From: Blastocatellia bacterium
GTDB taxonomy: Bacteria; Acidobacteriota; Blastocatellia; UBA7656; JADIYM01
Reading direction: 5' to 3'
Length of the DNA: 64,000 nucleotides
NCBI GenBank assembly: GCA_016705245.1
Contig: JADIYM010000025.1
Coordinates: 20,107 to 84,106 of the forward strand
Shown here: one piece after another, positions 19,322-28,122 of the stretch
Layout of the letters: each line of letters begins with the position of its first letter
Numbering within the stretch: position 1 is the stretch's first letter
Translations under genes and position numbers: made by a program
The notes under the pieces: model-generated
Databases searched by the model: none
The model's input: only the letters and a program-made list of their open reading frames with translations
Told to the model about the DNA's origin: nothing

Positions 19322-20613
19322 TTATCGCTCGATCTGGTCGAGCAACGAGCCGGTCTTGCTGTTCGGATTCCCGGCTTCTTCCTTGCCCGGCCGCGTCACT
19401 GGCCGAACATCTGGAGGAGGTCCGGAGCGCATCCCGGGACGCGCTGGCGCCGCCGGTCGAGGCGGCGGAGTCTGCGGAGGCACCTGCGCTGAAGGATCGC
19501 GCAGATCCGACATCGACAGTCTCAGGTTGTGCTTGTTCGTGGCGTATGCGAGGCCGTCCTCGAACGTCACGAGGCCTTCGCGGACCATCTTTTCGAGAAC
19601 CGTGTCGAAGTCCTGCATCCCGTCGATGTCTCCGGCGCGCATCGCCTCGATGAGCGAGCGCTTTTCGGCCTCGCCCTTCTCGATGTACTCGCGCGTGCGC
19701 ATCGTCGAGCGCAGGATCTCGACGGCGGGGATGCGGCCCTTGCCGTCGGCCCGCGGCAGAAGCCGCTGCGACACGATGTACCGGAAGCTCGTGGACAGTC
19801 GTTGGCGGATGCTCTGCTCGTGGGTTTTCGGGAAAATGCCGATGATGCGGTCGACAGTCTTGGCGGCGTCGGTCGTGTGCAGTGTCGAGAAGACGAGGTG
19901 GCCCGTCTCGGCCGCATCGAGGGCAACCTCGACGGTCTCGAGGTCGCGCATCTCGCCCACGAGAATGACCTTGGGCGCCTGCCGCAGCGCCGGAAGTTGT
20001 CCGTATCCGTGTGCAACTCCCGTTGATGAACGGTCGACAGCTTGTGCGGATGCAGGAATTCGATCGGATCCTCGATCGTGACGATGTGGTATGCGTAGCG
20101 CTGGTTGATCTCGTCGACGATCGCAGCAAGCGTCGAAGACTTGCCCGACCCGGTCGGCCCGGTCACGAGCACGATGCCGTTCTTCAAGTCGACGACGTCC
20201 TTGAGGTGTTCGGGAAGATTGAGGTCGCGGAAGCTCGGCACGCGGTTGGGAATCACTCGCATGACGATCGCTATCGTGCCGCGCTGCTTGAACACGTTGA
20301 CGCGAAACCGCGACATGCCGGGCAACGAGTAGCTGACATCCGCCGATCCGGTGCGCTCGAGGCTCTCGGCCGCGGCTTCGTTGCCTGCAACGAGCACCTT
20401 TGCGATGGCAGCGGTGTGTTGCGGAAGCAATCGGTCGAGTCCGGGGAGCGGAATCGGATGCAGCTTCCCGATGTGCTCGACCTGCGGCGGTCGCCCCGGC
20501 GAGAAGATCAGGTCGCTGACGTTGTCCGCATGCGAGAGCATGGCCTTCAGAATTTCGTGGAAATTCTGGACCGTGCCACTTGCCGGGTTACCTGTGGGGG
20601 GGTTCTGGGACAT
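19322..20613 (-). CDS. pilT: Type IV pilus retraction-type ATPase PilT/PilU (frameshift as assembled)
   Basis: About 430 residues if repaired. N-terminal PilT/PilU-like domain, Walker A GPTGSGKSST, Asp box region (HIVTIEDPIEFLH), then after a frame change at about 19993 the Walker B region ILVGEMRDLETVEVAL and His box HLVFSTLHT. Adding one C gives DTDNFPALRQAPKVILVGEMRD; because family members usually have about five more residues here, a 16-base deletion between similar GCGCTGCG pieces is an alternative. The C-terminus is Pro-rich. Powers pilus retraction at the inner membrane. It lies between DUF4159 and moxR on the same strand; no other pilus genes are seen. Confidence 0.85.
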
Positions 20614-20647
20614 CTCTTGGCAGCCGCCCAGCGTGGACGACCTTTAA

Positions 20648-21364
20648 CTATGCTGTCAGCGCGTGAACGACGATATTGACGCCGAATTTCGTGTTGTCAA
20701 CCGTCGAGAAGCGCTTGTTCGTGTGGTCGTAGTTCCACTCGCAGCCGTAGTCCTTGTTGCTGTAGAGGACGCCGATCCGGCCGCGGATCGAAACAGCCTG
20801 CAGATACTCGTGGACCATGTCGTCGCCCCAGCCGTTGAGCTCGTGCGACGTGGCCGGCGGCCCGTCCTCGAACTTGAAGAACGATCGATAGAGCGCGTGG
20901 TCGTTGTTGAGCTTGCGGAGCGCTTCGGCACCCTTGAACAGCCGGTTCATCTCGGCCTCGAAGGTACGGGCAAACACGCCGTCGACATCGTGGTTGCAAT
21001 CGTCGACGAACACGAAGCCACCGCTGTGCACGTATCGGCCGATGTTCTCACGCTCGCGATCCGTGAACCGGACGAGCTCGTTCCCCGACAGATACACGAA
21101 CGGGAATCCGAAGAGCTCGTTGCTGTCGAGGGCGACGACGCGGTCGACAGGGTCGACTCGAACCGAGGTGTATTCGACGAGTGAGTTCAGGATGTTCGAC
21201 GGCATCTTGGCGTCCGTATCCCAGTTTCCCGAGCCATACCTGGCGCGCGCGAACGTGAAGGCCGGAGCCTGAGCCAGCACGGGACTGACGGCACCGGCGA
21301 TCTCTGCAAACGGCACTGCGGCAGCGGCCGTCGCCGCGGTCAAGACGAAATCACGACGTCGCAT
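20648..21364 (-). CDS. DUF4159 domain protein with Tat signal
   Basis: 238 residues from the ATG at 21364, chosen because AGGAGG lies 6-11 bases upstream and the protein then begins with a Tat-type leader (MRRRDFVLTAATAAAAVPFAE). The body is the DUF4159 fold, a GATase1-like Rossmann unit (YVHSGGFVFVDDCNHD). DUF4159 genes often accompany MoxR/DUF58/BatA operons, matching the genes downstream. The specific activity is not known; periplasmic location is inferred from the leader. Confidence 0.85.
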   Translation of the reverse strand: MRRRDFVLTAATAAAAVPFAEIAGAVSPVLAQAPAFTFARARYGSGNWDTDAKMPSNILNSLVEYTSVRVDPVDRVVALDSNELFGFPFVYLSGNELVRFTDRERENIGRYVHSGGFVFVDDCNHDVDGVFARTFEAEMNRLFKGAEALRKLNNDHALYRSFFKFEDGPPATSHELNGWGDDMVHEYLQAVSIRGRIGVLYSNKDYGCEWNYDHTNKRFSTVDNTKFGVNIVVHALTA

Positions 21365-21519
21365 GAACTTCCTCCTGGAACCCCGCCATCGGGGCCTGCG
21401 CAAGCAGTTCGGGAATCGGACCTTTGCCGCCAGATACGAGCCGGCACACGAGTTGTTTCACGCGAGATCGTTTAGGAGCCGCCACGGGCGCGCCCGGGCG
21501 CGCCCGTACCGCGTTCAAT

Positions 21520-23154
21520 TCAGCGAACGGCGGTCGAGACGACCACTCCGTTCGGCTTGTTCCGTCGATAGGCCTGGGCCATCCGCTCGGCCTGTGGCAC
21601 TTCGCGAATCGCCCGCTGAAGCTGCGGATCGACCAGGTTCGTGACCTGCGCCGCGGTTTCTGTTCCGTGGTGCGCCGTTACGAGCTCACGCCGAAGCTCG
21701 GTGCGAAGGTACTCGCGTTCGGCATCGACCTCGGCCGCCGTGATCTTCAGTGCCGGATTCTCGGTGACGAACTTGCGGAACGCATCGATGTACTTGTCCG
21801 TCACGAGGAATTCGCCAGCCTGAAGCAGATGGCCGCCCTTGAGCATCTCGAGTCGGAACGACTCGAATCCCTTCACCTGTCCGTTGACGGCCTGCGCCGT
21901 GAACGCGAACGTCGCCCCGATCCACTTCGCGAGTTTCCTGCCCGTGTCGGGAGGGAAAGCCACTTCGATGTCAGGCGAGATTCCGCCTCCGCCGTAGATC
22001 GGCCGGCCGGAATCGGTGCGGAAGACTTCCTTCTTCGTCGTGTCGTCCGCCACGAGCGGGCTGCGATGCATGATGTAGTCGTAGAACGAAGTCTTCGAGT
22101 AGTCGCGCTGGATCAACCGGCCGCTCGGCGTGTAGTACTTGCCGGTCGTCAGAATCAGACCGCCGCTGTCCTTCTCGAGCTCGAACGGCGACTGTACGAG
22201 GCCCTTCCCGAACGAAGTCTGACCAACTATGAGCGCACGGTCGTGGTCCTGCAGCGCTCCGGCGACGATCTCCGACGCGGAGGCCGACGCACCGTTGACG
22301 AGAACGACCAGCGGCGCCTCATTCGGCTGCGGGTTCATCGCCGGGATCTCGCCACTGCGCATTCCGTCGGACCTCCCGCGAATCGAGAGAATGCCCTGAC
22401 CCTTGTAAAGGAAGTCGGACGAGATCGCGATGGCTTCCTTCACGAAACCGCCGGGATTGTCCCGCAGGTCGAGGATCAGCGACTTGACGCCTTGCGGCTC
22501 GAGCCTGGCGAGCGCCGTCTTGACCTCGTCTGACGACGTCGAGTTGAACCCGCGCTGAAGGTGGATGTATCCCACGCCCGGAGCCACCATGTACGCATTC
22601 GTCACGGACGGCTGGGGGACCATATCCCGAATGATCTCAACTGTTTGAAGTTCGGGGAATCCAGGACGGAGGTACTTGATCGTGACCTTCGTGCCACGGG
22701 GTCCCTTGATGTTCGACGACACCTCGAACGAGCTCCATCCCTTGGTGGACTTTCCGTCGACTTCGACGATCTCGTCTCCGTACCGGAGTCCCGCCCGAAG
22801 CGCCGGAGTCTCGGGGAAGGGGGCCAGAATGAAGACCTTGCCGTTGCGGGCGCCAATCGAAGCGCCGATGCCGAAGTACTGGCTCTGCTGTTCAGTGCGG
22901 AACGTCTCGAACTCTTCGCGGTCATAGAAGCTCGAGTGCGGGTCGAGGGTGCGGAGCATTCCATAAATCGCGGTCTTCGAAACCTTGGGGTAATCGACGT
23001 CCCCTGCGTAGTGGGCTTCGACCACGGTGAGCGCTTCGATGAAGTCCTTCGTGACCTGATCGCGGTCTGGCCCGGCGGCGGGCACGGCCGTCGGCGCTCC
23101 AAGAACGACCGACACGAGAATCGCCAGAGACAAGGCCAAGAAACGCTTCTTCAT
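21520..23154 (-). CDS. S41 family C-terminal processing protease with PDZ domain
   Basis: 544 residues from ATG 23154, with ACAGGAG just before it and a Sec signal (MKKRFLALSLAILVSVVLG). A PDZ domain (about 100-185: GIGASIGARNGKVFILAPF...GLRYGDEIVEVDG) precedes the S41 catalytic core with the Ser in GASASASEIVAG and Lys in FGKGLVQ. Cleaves periplasmic substrates near their C-termini. An extra C-terminal helical region of about 120 residues extends beyond the minimal CtpA length. It begins a minus-strand run that continues with DUF4159 and pilT after 155 bases. Confidence 0.92.
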   Translation of the reverse strand: MKKRFLALSLAILVSVVLGAPTAVPAAGPDRDQVTKDFIEALTVVEAHYAGDVDYPKVSKTAIYGMLRTLDPHSSFYDREEFETFRTEQQSQYFGIGASIGARNGKVFILAPFPETPALRAGLRYGDEIVEVDGKSTKGWSSFEVSSNIKGPRGTKVTIKYLRPGFPELQTVEIIRDMVPQPSVTNAYMVAPGVGYIHLQRGFNSTSSDEVKTALARLEPQGVKSLILDLRDNPGGFVKEAIAISSDFLYKGQGILSIRGRSDGMRSGEIPAMNPQPNEAPLVVLVNGASASASEIVAGALQDHDRALIVGQTSFGKGLVQSPFELEKDSGGLILTTGKYYTPSGRLIQRDYSKTSFYDYIMHRSPLVADDTTKKEVFRTDSGRPIYGGGGISPDIEVAFPPDTGRKLAKWIGATFAFTAQAVNGQVKGFESFRLEMLKGGHLLQAGEFLVTDKYIDAFRKFVTENPALKITAAEVDAEREYLRTELRRELVTAHHGTETAAQVTNLVDPQLQRAIREVPQAERMAQAYRRNKPNGVVVSTAVR

Positions 23155-23271
23155 AATGCTCCTGTCACCAATGCTTTGCGGCAGCTGAGAACGCCAGCCG
23201 AAACTATACCGGCACTGTCGAGAGCCGGACAAGCGTCGTTTCGGAGGCCGCCGAAGTGCCCTCGAATGAGG

Positions 23272-23760
23272 CTAATACGGAGTTGCGCGTCGAATGTTGC
23301 CGGTGCGCTCGAGGACATTGAACGTTGAGCTGCGTCGGATGCGGCCGTGGAAGATGAAATCGTCGCCGACCCGATCACCTGCCTTTTTCCCGCGAATCGC
23401 CGCCGTTCCAGTCGGCAATATCTGTGTCAGCTCGACATCCATGAGTACATACAGGTCCGGAACCCTGTCGTCGTCGCGCGAGCGAGCAATCCGGATTGCA
23501 GCCTCTCGCGTAGCGGCCAGCCGATCGCGCGACCGGCGAAAATCCGCAGGCGGCACCTCGCCAACCTCGAAGAGGTGGGTCAACTCTGCCACTTCGGCAT
23601 CGAGAAAAGTCATGAACTCGCTCATCTCTGGCCCAAGAGCTTCGCGATCGCTCTCTATCTCCGGCTGTGCACGTCGTTGCGCGTCCGTCACGGACACCTG
23701 ACAAGCCAATGCGAGGCCGAGAATGACGGTTCGGGTGAGCAACTGGCCGGTTCGAGACAT
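23272..23760 (-). CDS. Small secreted protein, unknown function
   Basis: 162 residues with a signal-like N-terminus (RTVILGLALACQVSVTDAQ). The mature part is mainly helical with heptad-like stretches (EMSEFMTFLDAEVAELTHLFEVG) and then a beta-like end. I recognise no family. It precedes the S41 protease on the same strand by 117 bases and may be cotranscribed. The 5' side faces the repeat-rich region. Confidence 0.6.
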   Translation of the reverse strand: MSRTGQLLTRTVILGLALACQVSVTDAQRRAQPEIESDREALGPEMSEFMTFLDAEVAELTHLFEVGEVPPADFRRSRDRLAATREAAIRIARSRDDDRVPDLYVLMDVELTQILPTGTAAIRGKKAGDRVGDDFIFHGRIRRSSTFNVLERTGNIRRATPY

Positions 23761-23879
23761 TTGCGTGAATTCTCTGCCGCGGGTCGGCTCAGTCTAGCCG
23801 CCGCCGGCGAAGCTCGGCAAGATCGGTACTCGGGTCGAACGGTGCGCGATTGAACAGGTCGTGTGGTCACACGCCTCGA
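23761..23879. other. Intergenic leader of the minus-strand run
   Basis: No gene seen. Holds the 5' region of the secreted-protein gene ahead of the tandem repeats. Confidence 0.4.
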
Positions 23880-24200
23880 GACCCAGAACCCAGAGCGCAG
23901 CGAGGGGCCGACCTCAGCATCGGTAGCCGTTGAAGAGCCGGATGCCGTCAAACCAGACCATCGCCGACCCAGAACCCAGAGCGCAGCGAGGGGCCGACCT
24001 CAGCATCGGTAGCCGTTGAAGAGCCGGATGCCGTCAAACCAGACCATCGCCGACCCAGAACCCAGAGCGCAGCGAGGGGCCGACCTCAGCATCGGTAGCC
24101 GTTGAAGAGCCGGATGCCGTCAAACCAGACCATCGCCGACCCAGAACCCCGAGCGCAGCGAGGGGCCGACCCTGGCATCGGTATCAGCCGGAGAACCGGA
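23880..24200. repeat. 86-bp direct tandem repeat, about 3.6 copies
   Basis: Units begin at 23880, 23966, 24052 and 24138, each starting GACCCAGAACCCAGAGCGCA. The first three are nearly identical; the fourth diverges after about 45 bases. On the minus strand each unit encodes the same short peptide (MVWFDGIRLFNGYRC then stop), so the unit may derive from the 3' end of a lost gene. A 24-base piece of the unit recurs at 35655-35678. It directly precedes the iteron array. Confidence 0.92.
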
Positions 24201-24276
24201 TCAACTGCCAGGATCTCGTCCAAATGACCCACGGACTCGCCGTGGTATGATGCCGCGGCTTTTGCGGCCCCTTCCA

Positions 24277-24720
24277 TATCGGATACTGAAATAAGTCGCC
24301 CTGGAGTATTGGTCTTCGAACTAAGCCGAGGGCACGTCGAATGCTGCCAGTCGCAGTGGATCTATTGGTCTTTGAGAGAAGCCACTCCCGTCTGCGAAGC
24401 TCGTAGATATTGGTCTTCGAGAGAAATCGGGTTTCGGATGGGGCCAATTCATGCCTTTGAACTCGGCAAGATACCTATTGGACTTCGAGAGAAGCCTTAT
24501 AGGGACTCGAGAGAAGTACCTATTGGAACCTGAGAGAAATACTCGCAGATCTCCCAAGGGACCGAGTCACGGGTTTGGAGAGAAGAACTATCGGGTTCGT
24601 GAAGAGGAATGTATCGGATTCATGAATAAGAGGTATCGGTCACGGAAAGAACGGGAATCGGGTTCTGGAAGAAACTGAATTGGGTGCCGGGAGAACAGAT
24701 ATCGGTCCCGGAAAGAAATC
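24277..24720 (+). repeat. Iteron array, candidate replication origin
   Basis: About 14 degenerate direct repeats with consensus TATYGGTYYTCGAGAGAAG. Starts at 24277, 24307, 24363, 24408, 24476, 24498, 24521, 24567, 24589, 24612, 24634, 24656, 24678 and 24700. Neighbouring copies are spaced by 22 or 23 bases from 24476 onward, and the larger gaps of 45, 46 and 68 are two or three times that, so they share one helical phase. This is the layout of iterons bound by plasmid Rep initiators. It lies just upstream of a Rep_A-type gene in the same orientation. Confidence 0.82.
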
Positions 24721-24842
24721 GCGTCTCGTAAGTGTATATTGATCAGTAGTTTACGGCCACTGTAACATGAAGCAAATAACTGCATGTAACATGGAAGGAT
24801 GACAGCAGTGGTGGTGCTGTGATCCCGGCAGAAGGATCAGGA
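24721..24842 (+). promoter_or_regulatory. AT-richer leader between iterons and rep gene
   Basis: Base composition is visibly less GC-rich than the rest of the window (for example AGTGTATATTGATCAGTAGT), as expected of a melting element. Two copies of TGTAACATG lie at 24761 and 24785, 24 bases apart, and could be operator or initiator sites. AGGATCAGG before the ATG at 24843 is the likely ribosome-binding site. No perfect DnaA box was found. Confidence 0.45.
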
Positions 24843-26342
24843 ATGACCAAGAAGAGCCGGCCCCAGTCGCTGGGGACACGGAAACAGCGAGGGCGCAGCG
24901 GCAAGGACGAAATGAACCTCGCCGTCTTTCCGATTGCGGCGCTTTCGGTTCGTGTGCCGAAGGACGTCAAGGCCCTCAAGTTTCAGGACTCGATCCAGGG
25001 CGACGGCGGGAAAATCGTCAAGCGAACGTGGACGGTGCAGGGCGGATCGGACTGCGGGTTGCCGACGGCGGGCGACGAAGACGTCTACGTTGCCCTGATG
25101 GAGTTGACCCGAAAGCTCGGATTCTCGGATCGAAAGGTCAACTTCTCGCGCTACGAACTTGCCAAACGACTCGGCTGGTCGCCGTGCGGGAAGACCTACA
25201 GCCGAATCGAACAGGCGCTGCTCCGGCTCGCGAACGTGAACATCCACGCATCGAACGCCTTCTGGGACAACGCGAAGCGCAGCTACGTGACTGTGAGCTT
25301 CTCGCTGATCCAGGAGTATCAGCTCTATGACGAAAAGCCTCGAAAAGGCGAAAAGCTCCGTTCTGACCCGCCGTCGAGCTTTTTCATGTGGACCGAGCGG
25401 CTCTTCGAAAGCTTCAAGAGCGGTTACATCAAGTTTCTCGACACGGAGCTGTACTTCAAACTGAACTCGGCTACGGCTCGGCGTCTCTTCCGGTACCTCG
25501 ACAAGAAGTTCGGCCGTGACCACCATTTCGCGATCGACGTCTTCAAGCTGGCGCACGAACACCTCGGAATCAGCCGGAATTTCAAATACGTCTCCCAGCT
25601 CGTTCAGCAGCTCAAGCCGGCGCTCGAGGACCTGAAGGTAAATGGGTACCTGAGGACGTGGGAGGTCCGTGACCGGGTCATCTCGTTCCAGCGCGTGCCC
25701 CACGACGAGTACGAGCAGGAGGTTCTGGAGGAGGCGCTTGACGGCCTGCCTTTTGAAGAGGCCTCCATGACGATCGAGGTCGAAGGAGACGACGAAGCGA
25801 AGTTAGCCGGCGTCGAAGGAGACGTCCTCGCGGCGCTCCTCGATCGTGGCATCACGAGACGCCGGGCGGCATCGATCGTACGGGCGCATTCCCCGAACCG
25901 GCTGGGTCAGATCACGGACACGATCTCGTACTTTGACTGGCTGCTCAAACACGGCAAGCGGCGTGTCGAAAACCCGGCGGGATTTCTCATCTCGCTTATT
26001 AGCGACGAGTTGCCGGTCAGTCACGTGGCCCCGCCGCAGGAGGTGGCGACGGCGAACGACGTGACGGACGAGATCGAGCGGCGAAGCCGTGAGGAGCTCG
26101 ACTACACGGTCTTCGTCGACACCGAGGTCAATCGCGCAGTGAGCCGGATGGGCGATCTGGCGCTCGAGGCTCGCATCCAGGAGAAGATGGGGGAGTTCAA
26201 GGCCAGCGACAGGGCCGAGGTCTACCATCGTTGGTCCAATGACATGCTGCGCAGTCACGCGGTTCTGTTCGTGCGGAAGGCCATTGCGGTGGAATTGCAG
26301 CTCCCGGAATTCGAGCAGTGGCTCGAACAGCGGCGCAGCTAA
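24843..26342 (+). CDS. Replication initiator protein, Rep_A (RPA) family
   Basis: 499 residues from ATG 24843; a GTG at 24819 is possible but lacks a comparable ribosome-binding site. The N-terminal half resembles the plasmid Rep_A/RPA initiator family with winged-helix segments: GLPTAGDEDVYVALMEL, then NFSRYELAKRLGW, YSRIEQALLRLANVNIHAS and ARRLFRYLDKKFGRDHHF. The C-terminal 230 residues are helical and charged without a motif I know. Iterons lie immediately upstream. It probably binds the iterons and opens the origin, and may control its own transcription. Found among chromosomal-looking genes, it could mark an integrated plasmid, a chromid or a replaced chromosomal origin. Confidence 0.8.
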   Translation: MTKKSRPQSLGTRKQRGRSGKDEMNLAVFPIAALSVRVPKDVKALKFQDSIQGDGGKIVKRTWTVQGGSDCGLPTAGDEDVYVALMELTRKLGFSDRKVNFSRYELAKRLGWSPCGKTYSRIEQALLRLANVNIHASNAFWDNAKRSYVTVSFSLIQEYQLYDEKPRKGEKLRSDPPSSFFMWTERLFESFKSGYIKFLDTELYFKLNSATARRLFRYLDKKFGRDHHFAIDVFKLAHEHLGISRNFKYVSQLVQQLKPALEDLKVNGYLRTWEVRDRVISFQRVPHDEYEQEVLEEALDGLPFEEASMTIEVEGDDEAKLAGVEGDVLAALLDRGITRRRAASIVRAHSPNRLGQITDTISYFDWLLKHGKRRVENPAGFLISLISDELPVSHVAPPQEVATANDVTDEIERRSREELDYTVFVDTEVNRAVSRMGDLALEARIQEKMGEFKASDRAEVYHRWSNDMLRSHAVLFVRKAIAVELQLPEFEQWLEQRRS

Positions 26343-26346
26343 GCCG

Positions 26347-26432
26347 CTCCGTGACTCTGAGCCTCGGCGTCTCTGTGTGCGAAGCATCTGAAGCGCTACG
26401 CACACAGAGACGCGGAGGCTCAGAGCCACGAA
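26347..26432. repeat. Inverted repeat, CTCYGTGTCTC family, copy 2
   Basis: Arms of about 33 bases (left to about 26381, right from about 26399) with few mismatches, containing CGTCTCTGTGTGCG and its complement. Lies between the convergent Rep and ribbon-helix-helix genes and could terminate both. Confidence 0.88.
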
Positions 26433-26460
26433 GAACTGATTCACGAGTTGTCGTGAGCGG

Positions 26461-26880
26461 CTAAGCCTCCGAATCGGGCTCCGGCGGCGTCACGAGGTCG
26501 CGGAGGTCCGAGCGCATCTTCTCGATCTCCACGAGCTTTTCGTCGATCGTCCCGAAGACATCGGACCGCGCCCGAATGCCCTCATGCAGGAGGTAGGTCG
26601 CCGACTCGGCGCGCGTCTTGAAAATGCCGGCATCCACGAGCGTGTCGATCCGTCGCTGGGTGTCGTCGTCGACGTGGACCGTGATCGAGTTCATCCGGTC
26701 CTTGAGATTTTCGAACGCCTTGCCGATCTGATCCGGGATCTTCTGTGCAAAGTCCTTCACCGAGGCCTTGAATTCCTCGAGCCGGACTCGAGCGTCAGCG
26801 CCTGCATCGCGATGGGCCGGATCGCCCTTGTGTTCTACCGTCACGTCGCCAGGGACCAGTGTCTTGTCGGGATCCGTCAT
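26461..26880 (-). CDS. Ribbon-helix-helix-like regulator or partition-type protein
   Basis: 139 residues. Residues about 65-105 (ITVHVDDDTQRRIDTLVDAG, then IFKTRAESATYLLHEGI) have the beta-strand/helix/helix pattern of CopG/ParD-like DNA-binding proteins. The N-terminal part is charged and the C-terminus forms a short coiled coil (IDEKLVEIEKMRSDLRDLV). Its position next to a plasmid-type rep gene suggests copy-number control or segregation, but that is inference; no partner toxin or ParA is seen. Confidence 0.6.
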   Translation of the reverse strand: MTDPDKTLVPGDVTVEHKGDPAHRDAGADARVRLEEFKASVKDFAQKIPDQIGKAFENLKDRMNSITVHVDDDTQRRIDTLVDAGIFKTRAESATYLLHEGIRARSDVFGTIDEKLVEIEKMRSDLRDLVTPPEPDSEA

Positions 26881-27072
26881 GATGTGCCTCCGTGTTCGTC
26901 GAGCCGCTGCCTCGAACGCCCCGCGCGTCAGGCACGAGCTCTCGTGAAGAGTATAGCGACCCGTACGACGATGTGGCGGCCCGCGTTTCTTGCCGCCCGA
27001 ATTCCGCGGGTGATATAACCGGCTCCTTCGCGTACGAGTGCGAGACGCGGAGATAGGTCGAGGAGAGATGCC

Positions 27073-27873
27073 GTGCTCAAGAGCATTCTGATGATCCTGA
27101 TGATGTCGCTTGCCGTCGTGATGGCGGGCTGTTCGGGCACCACGTCCGAAGCGCCGACGGACGCGAAAATCACGCAGGACATCAAGTCCTCATTCGACGC
27201 CGCAAACATCGCTGGAGTGGAATTTGCCGTGGCGAACGGAATGGTCACGCTGAAGGGCACGGTCACCGATCAGGCGACTCTCGACAAGGTGCTGGCTATC
27301 GTGAAGGCCATTCCCGGAGTCTCTACCGTCGAGAGTCAGATTGCCGTGAATGCGACTCCGGTGGCGGTCGTGGATCCTGGAAACAAGGACAGCCTGCTGA
27401 TGGCGACGGTCCAGCAGCGCCTCCTCGCGGACCCGTTGCTCGCAGGATCGAACATTACGCCTACGGTCTCCGCTGGGGTCGTCACGCTCGGCGGCACCGT
27501 GCCATCCGAAGCGGCCAAAGCGGCTGCGGAGAAGTCGGCGAAGGCCACGCCCGGCGTAGCGTCCGTGACGAACTCGCTGCAGGTGGTCGCTCCAGCAGCC
27601 GTCGAAGCGCCAGTGCCGGACCCGCAGCTCGAGGAGGCCGTCAGCGCCGAGCTCGACAAGCGCTATCCGGATCTCACGCTCTTCGTCCAGGTCAAGGACG
27701 GCGTTGTGTCGCTCAGTGGCGCTGTGCCGGATCAGTCGAAGATCGTCGAAGTCACGAAGGCCATCCACCAGGTCAAGGGCGTGAAGGCCGTCGACACCGG
27801 CCGGCTGACCATCAAGGGTGGCGAACCGGACGACAAGCGCATCGGTGCGCCGGCAACGGGCAAACCGCAGTAG
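27073..27873 (+). CDS. Lipoprotein with three BON domains
   Basis: 266 residues starting at GTG 27073 with GGAGAG upstream; no in-frame ATG exists nearby. A lipoprotein signal ends in the lipobox MAGC (Cys about residue 20). Three BON domains follow (about 30-95, 115-175, 185-250), each with a Val-x-Leu-x-Gly pattern (GMVTLKGTV, GVVTLGGTV, GVVSLSGAV). BON domains bind membranes or lipids, as in OsmY and ArfA. Likely anchored to the outer membrane or inner leaflet and stress-related; precise role unknown. Confidence 0.9.
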   Translation: MLKSILMILMMSLAVVMAGCSGTTSEAPTDAKITQDIKSSFDAANIAGVEFAVANGMVTLKGTVTDQATLDKVLAIVKAIPGVSTVESQIAVNATPVAVVDPGNKDSLLMATVQQRLLADPLLAGSNITPTVSAGVVTLGGTVPSEAAKAAAEKSAKATPGVASVTNSLQVVAPAAVEAPVPDPQLEEAVSAELDKRYPDLTLFVQVKDGVVSLSGAVPDQSKIVEVTKAIHQVKGVKAVDTGRLTIKGGEPDDKRIGAPATGKPQ

Positions 27874-28023
27874 AGTATCGGTCCTCGGAATAAGCGGTCC
27901 GACTGGTGTCTCCAAGTCTCATGGGCATGAGACTTAGCGAGCCGGGCACAAATTTCAGCGATGGATTGGCGTGAGATTCACGCTTCCCTCAGGACCCATG
28001 TCGCGTGAGGCGCCGCCGCTTGG

Positions 28024-28110
28024 CTCCGTGTCTCGGTGCCTCTGAGTCTCTGTGTGCGAAGCTCCGCCGCCGCTTCGCACACAGAGACTCAGAGGCACCG
28101 AGACACGGAG
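28024..28110. repeat. Perfect 39-bp inverted repeat, CTCYGTGTCTC family, copy 3
   Basis: Arms 28024-28062 and 28072-28110 are exact complements with a 9-base loop. Lies between the convergent BON and fabG genes; the right arm ends 13 bases before the fabG stop. Confidence 0.93.
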
Positions 28111-28122
28111 GTGCTTCTCGGC

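Noticed and set aside
23880..24720. CRISPR array
   Set aside because: The 86-bp units abut without spacers and the iterons are degenerate with no unique spacers; no cas genes.
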